Origin: Kocuria rosea subsp. polaris
GTDB taxonomy: Bacteria > Actinomycetota > Actinomycetes > Actinomycetales > Micrococcaceae
Direction: 5' to 3'
NCBI GenBank assembly: GCA_023896275.1
Contig: MLDA01000007.1
Coordinates: forward strand, 83,816-147,815
DNA: 64,000 bases
The position numbers and the translations under genes are program-made. Shown piece after piece: positions 9,126 through 18,538 of this stretch. Under the pieces are notes generated by a model. That model was not told where the DNA came from. It saw nothing but the letters and a program-made list of their open reading frames with translations, and did no database searches. The stretch's first letter is position 1, and every line of letters starts with the position of its first letter.

Positions 9126-11803
9126 GAACGCGCGGCGCTACAGACGCCAATGGGCGGCAACCCCTCGCCGGGGGTTGCCGCCCATTCGCATGTCGCGGGC
9201 GCCGCCAGCTCGACGTCGTGCACAGTGAGCTCGCCGCCGTGCTCCGAGAGCTGCAGGTCCCGCGCGTTCGAGGCCGCCAGCAGGTCGCCGAGACCCTGAC
9301 GCAGCTGCTCGAGCTGTGCCGCGGGTGCTGAGATGGTCCCGGAGAGCACCTCGGTGCGCTGCTTGACCTTGGCCTCGGACTTGGCCTTGCGGATACCGCC
9401 CAGGGCAACGCCGACGGTCGGCAGCACACCCGCGTCCGCGCCCGCCGCGGCTGCAGAGAGATGCCCGGAAGTCGGCCACGCCGACTGGTGCACCGAACCG
9501 GAACGCCACCAGCTCCAGACCTCTTCGGTGGCGAAAGGCAGGAACGGGGCGAAGAGGCGCAGGACCGAGTCGAGCGTGGTCGCCAGCGCGGCGAGCACCG
9601 ATTTCTGTTCTGCGTCGCCGCGCCCGCCGTACGCGCGGTCCTTGACCAGCTCCACGAAGTCGTCGGTGAAGGACCAGAAGAACGACTCTGTGATGCTCAG
9701 CGCGCGCGCGTAGTCATACGCCTCGAAGGCGCGATTGGCGTCGTCGAGCACGGTCGCGAGCCGCGCGAGCAGCGACTTGTCGAGACCGTTGGTGACCACA
9801 GAGGCGTCGCCGGAGATGACGTCTGCCTCGGTTGCGCCCAGGTTGAGGACGAACTTGGACGCGTTGAGGATCTTGATGGCCAGTCGGCGGCCGATCTTCA
9901 TCTGCGCGATCTCGTAGGCGGTGTCGGCGCCGAGCTTGGCCGAGGCGGCCCAGTAGCGCACGGCGTCGGCACCGAACGAGTCCAGGACCTCAGTCGGAAC
10001 GACCACGTTGCCCTTGGACTTCGACATCTTCTTGCGGTCAGGATCCAGGATCCAGCCGGAGATCGCCGCGTTCTTCCACGGGGCGCTGCCGTGCAGCGCG
10101 TCGCCGCGGACAGCCGTCGAGAACAGCCAGGTGCGGATGATGTCGTGGCCCTGCGGGCGCAGATCGAACGGGTAGACCTTCTCGAAGAAGGAGTCGTCGC
10201 GGCTCCAGCGGCCGATGATCTGGGGCGTCAGCGAGCTCGTCGCCCAGGTGTCAAGGACGTCGGCGTCGCCGATGAATCCGCCCGGCTGATTGCGCTGCGA
10301 CTCGTCGAAGCCCGGTGCGGCCTCGGCTGCCGGGTCCACGGGCAGGGCGTCATCGGCGGGCAGGATCGGGTTCTCGTAATCCGGCTCTCCCGCCTCGTCC
10401 AGGCCGTACCAGACCGGGATCGGCACACCGAAGAAGCGCTGACGCGAGACGAGCCAGTCGCCGTTGAGTCCGGAGATCCAGTTCTCGTAACGAGAACGCA
10501 TGAAGTCCGGGTGGAAGTTGATCTCCTTGCCACGGGCGATGAGGCGCTCGCGGCGCTCCTCGTCGCGGCCGCCGTTGCGGATGTACCACTGGCGGGAGGA
10601 GACGATCTCGAGCGGCTTGTCGCCCTTCTCGTAGAAGTTCACCGGGTGCTGGATCTTCTTCGGTTCGCCGTCCAGGAGCTCGGCTTCCGCGAGCATCTTG
10701 ACGACGGACTCCTTGGTGGAGAAGACAGTCTTGCCGGCGATCGCCGCGTAGGCTTCGCGGCCGGCGTCGGTGGTGATCCAGTCCGGGGTGTCGCTGAGTA
10801 CGCGGCCGTCGCGGCCGATGACGGCGCGCGTGGGCAGCTGCAGTTCGCGCCACCACGTGACGTCGGTCAGGTCGCCGAAGGTGCAGACCATCGCGATGCC
10901 GGCTCCCTTGTCGGGCTTGGCCAGCTCGTGCGCCTTGACCTCGATCTCGACGCCGAAGATCGGGGACGTGACCTTCTGCCCGAAGAGTTGCTGGTAGCGC
11001 TCGTCGTCCGGGTGGGCGACGAGGGCCGCGCACGCGGGCAGGAGTTCGGGGCGCGTCGTCTCGATGAAGATCTTCGTGCCGTCCGCGGCGAAGAACGGAA
11101 GCCGGTAGTACGCCCCGGGCATCTCGCGGTCCTCAAGCTCGGCCTGCGCGACGGCGGTGCGGAACGTCACGTCCCACAGCGTCGGCGCCTCGGAGAGGTA
11201 CGCGTCGCCTGCGGTCAGGTTCTTCAGGAAGGCGCGCTGGGAGACCGACCGCGAGACGTCGTCGATCGTGCGGTAGGTCAGGTTCCAGTCGACGGAGAGG
11301 CCGAGCGTGGTGAAGAGGTGCTCGAAGACCTTCTCGTCCTCGACCGCGAGCTGCTCGCACAGCTCGATGAAGTTGCGCCGGCTCACGGCGTCCCAGTCAC
11401 GCTGGTTCTTCGCGGGCTGCGCGGGCGGCTGGTACGTGGGGTCGTAGGCGACCTTGGGATCGCAGCGCACGCCGTAGTAGTTCTGCACGCGGCGCTCGGT
11501 GGGAAGCCCGTTGTCGTCCCAACCCATCGGGTAGAAGACGTTCTTGCCCTTCATCCGCTGGTAGCGGGCCAGAACGTCCGTCTGCGTGTAGGAGAACATG
11601 TGTCCCACGTGTAGCGACCCGGACGCCGTCGGCGGGGGAGTGTCGATCGAGTAGACGGAGGCCCGGGTCGTGTCCGGGTCGAAAGTGTAGGTTCCCTCGC
11701 CGCGCCAGCGCTCGCTGAGCTTGGCTTCAAGCCCTTCGAGTCCGGGCTTGTCGGGGACGGAAACGGTGGGGGGCGTGTCTGTGCCCAAGTTGTCATCAGC
11801 CAT
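9122..11803 (-). CDS. valS: Valyl-tRNA synthetase
   Basis: 893-residue class I aminoacyl-tRNA synthetase charging tRNA-Val. The HIGH-type motif HVGH is at residues 65-68 and KMSKS at 592-596; the large editing (CP1) domain lies between, then the anticodon-binding domain. The start ATG at 11801-11803 ([12 protein letters not shown]) is chosen because GAGGGG lies just upstream; an ATG ten codons earlier is open but lacks a ribosome-binding site. The 3' end overlaps the convergent DsbA-family gene by 4 bp, through a shared CTAG. It is divergent from the sulfur operon. Confidence 0.97.
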   Translation of the reverse strand: MADDNLGTDTPPTVSVPDKPGLEGLEAKLSERWRGEGTYTFDPDTTRASVYSIDTPPPTASGSLHVGHMFSYTQTDVLARYQRMKGKNVFYPMGWDDNGLPTERRVQNYYGVRCDPKVAYDPTYQPPAQPAKNQRDWDAVSRRNFIELCEQLAVEDEKVFEHLFTTLGLSVDWNLTYRTIDDVSRSVSQRAFLKNLTAGDAYLSEAPTLWDVTFRTAVAQAELEDREMPGAYYRLPFFAADGTKIFIETTRPELLPACAALVAHPDDERYQQLFGQKVTSPIFGVEIEVKAHELAKPDKGAGIAMVCTFGDLTDVTWWRELQLPTRAVIGRDGRVLSDTPDWITTDAGREAYAAIAGKTVFSTKESVVKMLAEAELLDGEPKKIQHPVNFYEKGDKPLEIVSSRQWYIRNGGRDEERRERLIARGKEINFHPDFMRSRYENWISGLNGDWLVSRQRFFGVPIPVWYGLDEAGEPDYENPILPADDALPVDPAAEAAPGFDESQRNQPGGFIGDADVLDTWATSSLTPQIIGRWSRDDSFFEKVYPFDLRPQGHDIIRTWLFSTAVRGDALHGSAPWKNAAISGWILDPDRKKMSKSKGNVVVPTEVLDSFGADAVRYWAASAKLGADTAYEIAQMKIGRRLAIKILNASKFVLNLGATEADVISGDASVVTNGLDKSLLARLATVLDDANRAFEAYDYARALSITESFFWSFTDDFVELVKDRAYGGRGDAEQKSVLAALATTLDSVLRLFAPFLPFATEEVWSWWRSGSVHQSAWPTSGHLSAAAAGADAGVLPTVGVALGGIRKAKSEAKVKQRTEVLSGTISAPAAQLEQLRQGLGDLLAASNARDLQLSEHGGELTVHDVELAAPATCEWAATPGEGLPPIGVCSAARS

Positions 11804-11964
11804 GCCCCTCATTCTTCCATGCCGGGGCGCCACCGACGGGCCATGCCGGGCGTTCCTAGCGCATACCCGGCCGAAACGCCAGAGTCGGTCGTTACACGGC
11901 GTCTTGATGAAGAAATGTCACGGAACCGGCTCCCGCGATCCTTGGAGCAGACGAGAAAAGTGAC

Positions 11965-12002
11965 GCCGGATGACTTCATTGCGGTGGCCCGGGTCATCCG
12001 GC
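11965..12002. repeat. Inverted repeat in the valS-sir intergenic region
   Basis: Perfect 10-bp inverted repeat GCCGGATGAC (11965-11974) / GTCATCCGGC (11993-12002) with an 18-nt spacer, ending about 45 bp before the sir -10 box. It could be an operator for a sulfur-regulon regulator or a transcript hairpin. The rest of the 255-bp intergenic region shows nothing else recognisable. Confidence 0.55.
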
Positions 12003-12046
12003 TACATGTCCCGCAGTCTGGTTTAGCCCCGTGCCCCAACCGGGCC

Positions 12047-12058
12047 TAGCGTCGAAGC
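12047..12058 (+). promoter_or_regulatory. Candidate -10 box giving a leaderless sir transcript
   Basis: TAGCGT at 12047-12052 is followed by exactly 6 nt and then the sir ATG, with no Shine-Dalgarno sequence. This spacing would put the transcription start at or next to the A of the start codon. No clear -35 was seen. Confidence 0.5.
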
Positions 12059-13768
12059 ATGACGCAAGTGACCGAACGAATTCCGAAGCGCCCAGCCCGG
12101 CGCTCCTCCAAGCCGAACGGGCAGTGGAAAGTCGACGGGACCGAGCCGCTGAACGCCAACGAGGAGATGAAGGCCAAGGACAACGGCCTGAACGTGCGCG
12201 AGCGGATCGAGACGATCTACGCCGAGGGCGGTTTCGAATCGATCGATCCCGAAGATCTGCACGGTCGCTTCCGTTGGTGGGGCCTGTATACCCAGCGCAA
12301 GCAGGGCATCCCCGGCGGCAAGACCGCGACCCTGGAGCCACACGAGCTCGAGGATGAATACTTCATGCTGCGCGTGCGCATCGACGGCGGCGCCCTCACC
12401 TCCGAGCAGCTGCGCGTCATCGGCGGCATCTCAACGGAGTTCGCGCGCGATACGGCCGACATGACGGACCGCCAGAACGTCCAGCTGCACTGGATCGACG
12501 TGCGCGACATGCCGGAGATCTGGCGCCGGCTTGAGGCCGTCAACCTCAACACGACCGAGGCCTGCGGCGACGTGCCGCGCGTCATCCTCGGTTCCCCCGT
12601 GGCCGGCATCGCTGCCGACGAATTGATCGACCCGACGCCGACGATCCACGAGATCGCACGCCGCTACGTCGGCAACCCGGAGTTCGCCAATCTCCCGCGC
12701 AAGTTCAAGTCCGCGATCACCGGCCACCCGAGCCAGGATGTCGTGCACGAGATCAACGACATCGCGCTCGTCGCCGTCGAGCACCCCGAGCTCGGCATCG
12801 GCTACGACCTGTGGGTCGGCGGCGGGCTGTCCGCGGCCCCGCGTCTCGGCGAGCGCCTCGGCGTCTTCGTGTCCGAGGAACAGGCACCGGACGTGTGGGA
12901 GGGGGTTGTCTCGATCTTCCGCGACTACGGCTTCCGCCGCCTGCGCAACCGCGCGCGCCTGAAGTTCCTGCTCGCCGACTGGGGCGTGGAGAAGTTCCGC
13001 CAGGTCCTGCAGGACGAGTACTTGGGCTACGAACTGCCGGACGGCCCGGCGGCGCCCGTGCCGAGCGAGCCCGGGGACCACTCCGGCGTGCACGAGCAGA
13101 AGGACGGTCGGTTCTACGTGGGCCTCACTCCGCTCGTCGGTCGCGTGAGCGGCACGATCCTCACGTCCCTGGCAGACCTGCTCGAGAAGCACGGGTCCGA
13201 GCGCTTGCGCACGACCCCGCACCAGAAGATCGTCGCGCTCGACATCGCGGCCGAGAAGGTCGACTCCTTCGTTACCGGCGCCCGGGAGCTCGGGCTCGAG
13301 GCCGAACCCGGTCTGTTGGCCCGCTCCGCGATCGCCTGCACCGGTATCGAGTACTGCAAGCTCGCGATCGTCGACACCAAGGACACCGCGGCGAGCGCCA
13401 TCCGGGAGATCGAGTCGCGGCTTGAGGACCACACAGGCAAGCTGCCCAAGAAGCTCAGCCTGCACGTCAACGGCTGCCCGAACTCGTGCGCGCGCATCCA
13501 AACGGCCGACATCGGCCTGAAGGGACAGCTGATCACCAACGAGGCTGGCGAGCAGGTCTCCGGCTTCCAGGTGCACCTGGGCGGCACGCTCGCCACGAGC
13601 GAGGACGGGCAGGCCGGGCTCGGCCGCACCGTGCGCGGGCTTAAGGTCGCCGCCGACGAGCTGCCCGGCTACGTCACCACCCTGCTGGACCGCTACTCCG
13701 AGGGCTCCACCGACGGCGAGTCGTTCGCCGCCTGGGCCAACCGAGTCGAGGATGAGGACCTCTCATGA
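12059..13768 (+). CDS. sir: Ferredoxin-dependent sulfite reductase
   Basis: 569-residue siroheme/4Fe-4S enzyme reducing sulfite to sulfide with ferredoxin, the final step of assimilatory sulfate reduction. It has the duplicated ferrodoxin-like and siroheme-domain layout of SirA/NirA. The cluster ligands are Cys427 and Cys433 (CTGIEYC) plus Cys473 and Cys477 (NGCPNSC), and Arg/Lys siroheme contacts sit in DRQNVQLHW. It could in principle be a nitrite reductase, but the immediately following cysH, cysD and cysN make sulfite the clear substrate. It leads the operon, probably from a leaderless transcript, and overlaps cysH by 4 nt. Confidence 0.93.
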   Translation: MTQVTERIPKRPARRSSKPNGQWKVDGTEPLNANEEMKAKDNGLNVRERIETIYAEGGFESIDPEDLHGRFRWWGLYTQRKQGIPGGKTATLEPHELEDEYFMLRVRIDGGALTSEQLRVIGGISTEFARDTADMTDRQNVQLHWIDVRDMPEIWRRLEAVNLNTTEACGDVPRVILGSPVAGIAADELIDPTPTIHEIARRYVGNPEFANLPRKFKSAITGHPSQDVVHEINDIALVAVEHPELGIGYDLWVGGGLSAAPRLGERLGVFVSEEQAPDVWEGVVSIFRDYGFRRLRNRARLKFLLADWGVEKFRQVLQDEYLGYELPDGPAAPVPSEPGDHSGVHEQKDGRFYVGLTPLVGRVSGTILTSLADLLEKHGSERLRTTPHQKIVALDIAAEKVDSFVTGARELGLEAEPGLLARSAIACTGIEYCKLAIVDTKDTAASAIREIESRLEDHTGKLPKKLSLHVNGCPNSCARIQTADIGLKGQLITNEAGEQVSGFQVHLGGTLATSEDGQAGLGRTVRGLKVAADELPGYVTTLLDRYSEGSTDGESFAAWANRVEDEDLS

Positions 13769-14472
13769 CCACCACCACTGACCAAGCACACCTGCGGGAG
13801 ATCGTCGCGCTCGGCGAGCGCGAGCTCGGTTTCGACGCGCCGGCGGAGGCCGTCGTCCGCTTCGCCGCCGAGCACTTCGACGTCCGGGAGGTCGCCGTCG
13901 CCTGCTCGATGGCCGACGCGGTCCTGCCGCACCTCGTCGTGCAGGAGCTACCCGACGTCGACGTTCTGTTTCTCGAGACCGGATACCACTTCCCGCAGAC
14001 GCACCTGACCCGGGACCAGGTCGCCAAGGACCTGCCCGTGCGGATCGTGGATGTCATGCCGGAGCTGACCGTCGCGGAACAGGACGAGAAGTACGGCAAG
14101 GACCTCTTCGCCCGCGACCCGGCCAAGTGCTGCCAGATGCGGAAGATGGACCCCCTGAAGGCCGCACTCGGCCGGTACAAAGCGTGGTTCACCGGGGTGC
14201 GCCGCGAGGAGTCGCCGACGCGGGCCAACGCCCCGCTGATCTCGTTCGACGAGGCGCACGGGCTCATCAAATTCAACCCGGTGGCGACCTGGAGCTTCGA
14301 CGAGCTGACCGACTACGCGGGAGCGCACGGGGTGCCGGTCAACATGCTGCTCGGGTTCGGCTACCCGTCCATCGGGTGCGAGCCCTGCACGAAGCCCGTG
14401 GCTCCCGGCGAGGACCCGCGCGCGGGCCGCTGGGCCGGCCTGTCAAAGACCGAATGCGGCATCCACCTCTAG
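13765..14472 (+). CDS. cysH: Phosphoadenylyl/adenylyl-sulfate reductase, 4Fe-4S APS reductase type
   Basis: 235-residue thioredoxin-dependent reductase producing sulfite. The cluster pattern Cys122-Cys123 (AKCCQMRK) plus Cys205 and Cys208 (GCEPC) is the signature of enzymes that bind a 4Fe-4S cluster and use adenylyl sulfate (APS) directly. The catalytic cysteine is Cys231 in ECGIHL at the C-terminus. APS use agrees with the absence of an APS kinase (cysC) in the operon and of any kinase fusion on CysN. Start overlaps the sir stop (ATGA). Confidence 0.95.
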   Translation: MTTTTDQAHLREIVALGERELGFDAPAEAVVRFAAEHFDVREVAVACSMADAVLPHLVVQELPDVDVLFLETGYHFPQTHLTRDQVAKDLPVRIVDVMPELTVAEQDEKYGKDLFARDPAKCCQMRKMDPLKAALGRYKAWFTGVRREESPTRANAPLISFDEAHGLIKFNPVATWSFDELTDYAGAHGVPVNMLLGFGYPSIGCEPCTKPVAPGEDPRAGRWAGLSKTECGIHL

Positions 14473-14497
14473 AGATTTTCGAGAAAGCGAAGCATTC

Positions 14498-15418
14498 ATG
14501 ACCGTAGTAGCCAGCGAAGTGGACTCGTCGACGGACGTCCTCGACGCCCTCGAAGCCGAGTCCATCCACATCATTCGCGAGGTCCTCGCGGAGTTCGAGC
14601 GCCCGGGACTGTTGTTCTCGGGCGGCAAGGACTCCGTCGTCGTCCTCCACCTGCTCGCCAAGGCCGTGGCCCCGGCACGGGTGCCGATCCCCGTGGTGCA
14701 CGTCGACACGGGCCACAACTTCGACGAGGTGATCGCCTTCCGCGACGCCACCGTCGAGCGCTACGGCCTCAACCTGGTCGTCGGCAGCATGCAGGAGTAC
14801 ATCGACGACGGCCGCCTGCGTGAGAACGCCGACGGCACCCGCAACCGCCTGCAGACGCGCGTCCTGCTCGACACGATCGAGCAGAACAAGTTCGACGTCG
14901 TCTTCGGCGGCGCCCGCCGCGACGAGGACAAGGCCCGTGCCAAGGAGCGCATCCTGTCCCTGCGTGACGAGTTCGGCGGCTGGGACCCCCGCAACCAGCG
15001 GCCCGAGGTGTGGAGCCTGTACAACGGCCGCCACGCGGCCGGTTGGCACGTGCGTGCCTTCCCGATCAGCAACTGGACCGAGCGCGACATCTGGGCCTAC
15101 ATCGAGCGGGAGCGCATCCAGCTGCCGCCGATCTACTTCGCCCACGAGCGCGAGGTCTTCGAGCGTGAGGGCATGATCCGCGCGGTGACCCCGGTCAGCC
15201 AGCCGAACGACGACGAGCCGGTGGTGACCCGGACGGTTCGCTACCGCACCGTCGGCGACGCGAGCTGCACCGGTGCCGTCCTCTCCGCGGCGCGGACCGT
15301 GCCGGAGGTGCTCGACGAGCTGGCCCTGTCCACGCTCACCGAACGCGGCGCGACGCGCGCCGACGACCGAATCTCCGCAGCGGCCATGGAAGACCGCAAG
15401 AAGGAAGGCTACTTCTAA
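14498..15418 (+). CDS. cysD: Sulfate adenylyltransferase subunit 2 (ATP sulfurylase small subunit)
   Basis: 306-residue PP-loop ATP pyrophosphatase forming APS from ATP and sulfate together with CysN. The PP-loop SGGKDS is at residues 41-46; the conserved GGARRDEDKARAKERI and ISNWTERDIW segments follow. Length equals the family norm. It lies 25 bp after cysH, and its stop codon is immediately followed by the cysN ATG. Confidence 0.97.
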   Translation: MTVVASEVDSSTDVLDALEAESIHIIREVLAEFERPGLLFSGGKDSVVVLHLLAKAVAPARVPIPVVHVDTGHNFDEVIAFRDATVERYGLNLVVGSMQEYIDDGRLRENADGTRNRLQTRVLLDTIEQNKFDVVFGGARRDEDKARAKERILSLRDEFGGWDPRNQRPEVWSLYNGRHAAGWHVRAFPISNWTERDIWAYIERERIQLPPIYFAHEREVFEREGMIRAVTPVSQPNDDEPVVTRTVRYRTVGDASCTGAVLSAARTVPEVLDELALSTLTERGATRADDRISAAAMEDRKKEGYF

Positions 15419-16759
15419 ATGGCACACGGACTTTTTCGCCTCGCTACGGCGGGCAGTGTCGATGACGGCAAATCCACCCTGGTGGGGCGCCTGCTGCACG
15501 ACGCCAAGGCCATCCTCGCCGACTCGCTCGACGACATCCGCCGCGTCTCCGCGGAGCGCGGCTTCGGCGGCGACGAGCCGGCGCTCGACCTCGCCCTCGT
15601 GACCGACGGCCTGCGCGCCGAGCGCGAGCAGGGCATCACGATCGACGTGGCCTACCGCTACTTCACGACGCCGGCGCGCAGCTTCATCCTCGCCGACTGC
15701 CCCGGCCACGTTCAGTACACCCGCAATACGGTGACCGGCGCGTCGACGGCCGACGCCGCCGTCGTGCTGGTCGACGCCCGCAACGGCGTCGTCGAGCAGA
15801 CCCGCCGCCACCTCGGCGTACTCGGCCTGCTGCGCGTTCCGCAGGTCATCGTCGCCGTGAACAAGATGGACCTGGCCGGCTGGGACCGCGGCGTCTACGA
15901 GGGCATCCGCGCGGACGTCGAGGCCGTGGCCGTCGAGCTCGGCATCAGCGCGCTCAGCGTCATCCCGGTCTCCGCACTCGACGGCGACTTCGTCGTCGAC
16001 CGCGGCGCCTCGGCCCCCTGGTACACGGGCCCGACGCTGCTCGAGCTGCTGGAGACCCTCCCGGTCGTCGTCGAGCAGCACGTGCCGCGCCTCGACGTCC
16101 AGCTCGTCATCCGCCCGCAGGGCGCGCTGCAGCCGGGCTACGACGCTGAGGAGTTCCGTGACTTCCGGGGCTACGCCGGCACCGTCTCCGGCGGCAGCCT
16201 GCGCGTCGGAGACGCCGTGCAGGTGCTGAGCGCCGGCCGGCCCTACGCGGCCAGCGTCAAGGGTCTGCGCTCCACGACCGGGCCGGTCGAGGCCGCCCAC
16301 GTGGGGGACGCCGTCGTCGTCGAGCTCGACACCGACATCGACATCGCGCGCGGCGACACGATCGTCGCCGGCGAGCTGCCGGAGCCGGTGCGCGAGTTTG
16401 CGGCCGAGGTCTGCTTGCTCTCCGATGTCCCGGTCACGCCCGGCCAGCGGGTGCTGATCAAGCATGGCGCGCAGGTCGTGCAGGCCAAGGTCGAGGGCAT
16501 CGACCACGTCTTGCGGGTCTCCGACTTCTCGAAGCACCCGGCGGAGCGCCTCGGCCTCAACGACCTGGGGCTCGTGCGCCTGCGCACCGCTGTCCCGCTG
16601 GCCGTGACCGACTACCGCGACAGCCGCGCCGCCGGCTCGTTTCTGCTGATCGACCCGCAGGACGGCACGACGCTGGCGGCCGGCATGATCGAATCCGACG
16701 CGGGTGCCGCGCACGGCGCGGCGGCCGGCCGCGGAGTGCCGGAACATGCCGCGGCCTGA
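15419..16759 (+). CDS. cysN: Sulfate adenylyltransferase subunit 1 (GTPase subunit)
   Basis: 446-residue EF-Tu-like GTPase driving APS synthesis with CysD. G1 GSVDDGKS is at residues 12-19, G3 is DCPGH and G4 NKMD; two beta-barrel domains follow. No C-terminal CysC (APS kinase) domain is fused, so the pathway appears to run through APS rather than PAPS, in keeping with CysH. No gap from cysD; the 3' end overlaps the next gene by 14 nt. Confidence 0.95.
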   Translation: MAHGLFRLATAGSVDDGKSTLVGRLLHDAKAILADSLDDIRRVSAERGFGGDEPALDLALVTDGLRAEREQGITIDVAYRYFTTPARSFILADCPGHVQYTRNTVTGASTADAAVVLVDARNGVVEQTRRHLGVLGLLRVPQVIVAVNKMDLAGWDRGVYEGIRADVEAVAVELGISALSVIPVSALDGDFVVDRGASAPWYTGPTLLELLETLPVVVEQHVPRLDVQLVIRPQGALQPGYDAEEFRDFRGYAGTVSGGSLRVGDAVQVLSAGRPYAASVKGLRSTTGPVEAAHVGDAVVVELDTDIDIARGDTIVAGELPEPVREFAAEVCLLSDVPVTPGQRVLIKHGAQVVQAKVEGIDHVLRVSDFSKHPAERLGLNDLGLVRLRTAVPLAVTDYRDSRAAGSFLLIDPQDGTTLAAGMIESDAGAAHGAAAGRGVPEHAAA

Positions 16760-17807
16760 CACCCGCGCGCGCCGCCGGGCGTGGGGCGCGGGTCTCGGCG
16801 TGGTGTTGCTTGCCCTCGCGGCGATCGGCACGGCGTTCGTCCCGTCTCCCCGAACGGCGGCACAGGCGACCGAACTCGGCCCGGCAGAAGAACTGAAGCT
16901 CGGGTACTTCGCCACCGTCACGCACGCCCCGGCGCTCGTCGGGCTCGAAGAGGGAATCCTCGCCGAGGAGCTCGACGGCGACGGGACGCGGCTGCAGTCT
17001 CAGGTCTTCACCGCCGGGCCCTCCGCGATGGAGGCACTGAACGCCGGCGCGATCGACGCCGCCTACATGGGCCCCAGCCCGGCGATCTCGTCCTACCTCG
17101 GCAGCGCCGGGAAGTCGATCCGCGTCGTGGCCGGTGCCACGAGCGGCGGCGCCTACCTCGTGGCCCAGCCGGGCACCGAGTCGGTCGCGGACCTCGCCGG
17201 CGGCGAGCTCGCGACCCCGCAGTACGCGGGCACGCAGGACATTGCCGCCCGCGACTACTTGCGCGAGCAGGGAGCGGACGACGACGTCGCCATCAGCCAT
17301 GCGGCCGCCGGTACCGCCGTGCAGCTCTTCTCCCGCGGCGCCATTGCTGCCACGTGGCAGCCCGAGCCCTGGGCCGCGTTGCTCGTGGAGGAGTACGGCG
17401 GGGAGGTCCTCGTCGACGAACGCGAGCTCTGGGCGGACGGCGAGTTCCCGACGAGCGTCCTGGTGGTCTCGCAGGAGTTTGCGGCCGAGCACCCGGAAAC
17501 CGTGGCCCGGCTCGTCGAGGCGAACAAGCGAAGCATCGACTGGGCGACCGCGCACCCCGAGGAGCTGGTCGGCGTCGCGGACGCGGCGATCCGGCGGGCA
17601 ACGGGGGAGAACCTTTCCGATGCCGTCCTCTCCCGCGCGCTCGAGGGGCTGACCTTCACCGCGGACCCGCTGGAGCAGACGTACCCGGTCCTGCTCGAGC
17701 GCGCTCGCGCGACGGGCATCATCCCGGGAGCGACGGCCGCGGACCTGGAGGGCCTGATCGACACCGACTGGGTGAACAGCGACACCGAAGGAGGCAGGAG
17801 CCGATGA
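16746..17807 (+). CDS. ABC transporter substrate-binding protein, SsuA/TauA/NrtA family
   Basis: 353-residue periplasmic-type binding protein for a NitT/TauT-class importer, probably of sulfonates or another sulfur source. The N-terminus has a basic stretch (RARRRAW) and a hydrophobic segment ending near residue 27, a signal peptide or anchor; no lipobox cysteine is seen. The mature part, LKLGYFATVTHAPALVGLEEGIL, AYMGPSPAI and ATWQPEPWAALL, is characteristic of SsuA-like proteins. The ATG at 16746, inside the cysN end, has GGAG upstream; an upstream in-frame ATG at 16704 gives an implausible leader. Substrate cannot be read from sequence; position in the cys operon favours a sulfur compound. 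Confidence 0.85.
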   Translation: MPRPDTRARRRAWGAGLGVVLLALAAIGTAFVPSPRTAAQATELGPAEELKLGYFATVTHAPALVGLEEGILAEELDGDGTRLQSQVFTAGPSAMEALNAGAIDAAYMGPSPAISSYLGSAGKSIRVVAGATSGGAYLVAQPGTESVADLAGGELATPQYAGTQDIAARDYLREQGADDDVAISHAAAGTAVQLFSRGAIAATWQPEPWAALLVEEYGGEVLVDERELWADGEFPTSVLVVSQEFAAEHPETVARLVEANKRSIDWATAHPEELVGVADAAIRRATGENLSDAVLSRALEGLTFTADPLEQTYPVLLERARATGIIPGATAADLEGLIDTDWVNSDTEGGRSR

Positions 17808-18538
17808 GCGTTGAACTGAGCGAGACGACGCTGCGCTACGGCGACGGGCCGATCGTGCTCGACGGGTTGACGGAGTCGATCCGCCCCGGAGAATTCGTGG
17901 CCCTCCTCGGCGCCTCCGGCTGCGGAAAATCCTCCCTGCTGAACATGCTCGCGGGGCTGCTCGAGCCCACCGGCGGAAGTATCGACGTCCCGGACGACGG
18001 CGCCGCGTTCATGTTCCAGGACCCCACCCTGCTCCCGTGGCTGAGCGCACAGGGCAACGTCGAGCTGGCCCTACGCCTGGCCGGCGCCCCGCGCGCGGAG
18101 CGCTCCGTGCGCGCCCGCGAGCTGATCGACCTCGTCCAGCTCGGACACGCCCGCGAGAAGAAGCCGCACGAGATGTCCGGCGGCATGCGCCAGCGCGTCG
18201 CGCTGGCCCGGGCCCTGGCCCAGCAGCGGCGGCTGCTGCTGATGGACGAGCCGTTCGCCGCCCTCGACGCGATCACCCGCGACATGCTGCATGAGGAGCT
18301 GCGCGCGATCTGGCAGCGCACGGGGATGACGATCGTCTTCGTCACCCACAACGTGCGCGAGGCCATCCGCCTGGCCGGACGGATCCTCGTCCTTTCCTCA
18401 CACCCGGGCCGGGTCATCGACACCCGGACCATCACCGACGACTTCAGGGCGGACCCCGCCCGCGCCGCCGCTCTCGCGGCCGAATTGACCGATGTCCTCA
18501 GGAAGGAGCAGTTCAAACATGAGCACCTTAATCAATGA
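17804..18538 (+). CDS. ABC transporter ATP-binding protein, SsuB/TauB-like
   Basis: 244-residue ATPase of the same importer. Walker A is GASGCGKS, the signature is MSGGMRQRV, Walker B LLLMDEPFAALD, and the H-loop is in FVTHNV. The C-terminal SSHPGRVID segment is typical of nitrate/sulfonate/taurine importers. It starts on the stop codon of the binding-protein gene (ATGA) and overlaps the permease gene by 20 nt, so the three proteins are probably made in a fixed ratio. Confidence 0.93.
   Translation: MSVELSETTLRYGDGPIVLDGLTESIRPGEFVALLGASGCGKSSLLNMLAGLLEPTGGSIDVPDDGAAFMFQDPTLLPWLSAQGNVELALRLAGAPRAERSVRARELIDLVQLGHAREKKPHEMSGGMRQRVALARALAQQRRLLLMDEPFAALDAITRDMLHEELRAIWQRTGMTIVFVTHNVREAIRLAGRILVLSSHPGRVIDTRTITDDFRADPARAAALAAELTDVLRKEQFKHEHLNQ

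Noticed and set aside
9461..11614. 717-codon plus-strand open frame antisense to valS
   Set aside because: valS has intact HVGH and KMSKS motifs; the antisense frame is featureless.
12059..13768. Sulfite reductase gene as a nitrite reductase (nirA)
   Set aside because: The two families share the fold and cluster motifs, but translational coupling to cysH, cysD and cysN makes sulfite the sensible substrate.
14339..16921. 860-codon minus-strand open frame over cysH-cysD-cysN
   Set aside because: It spans three recognised genes in antisense and shows no domain; composition artefact.
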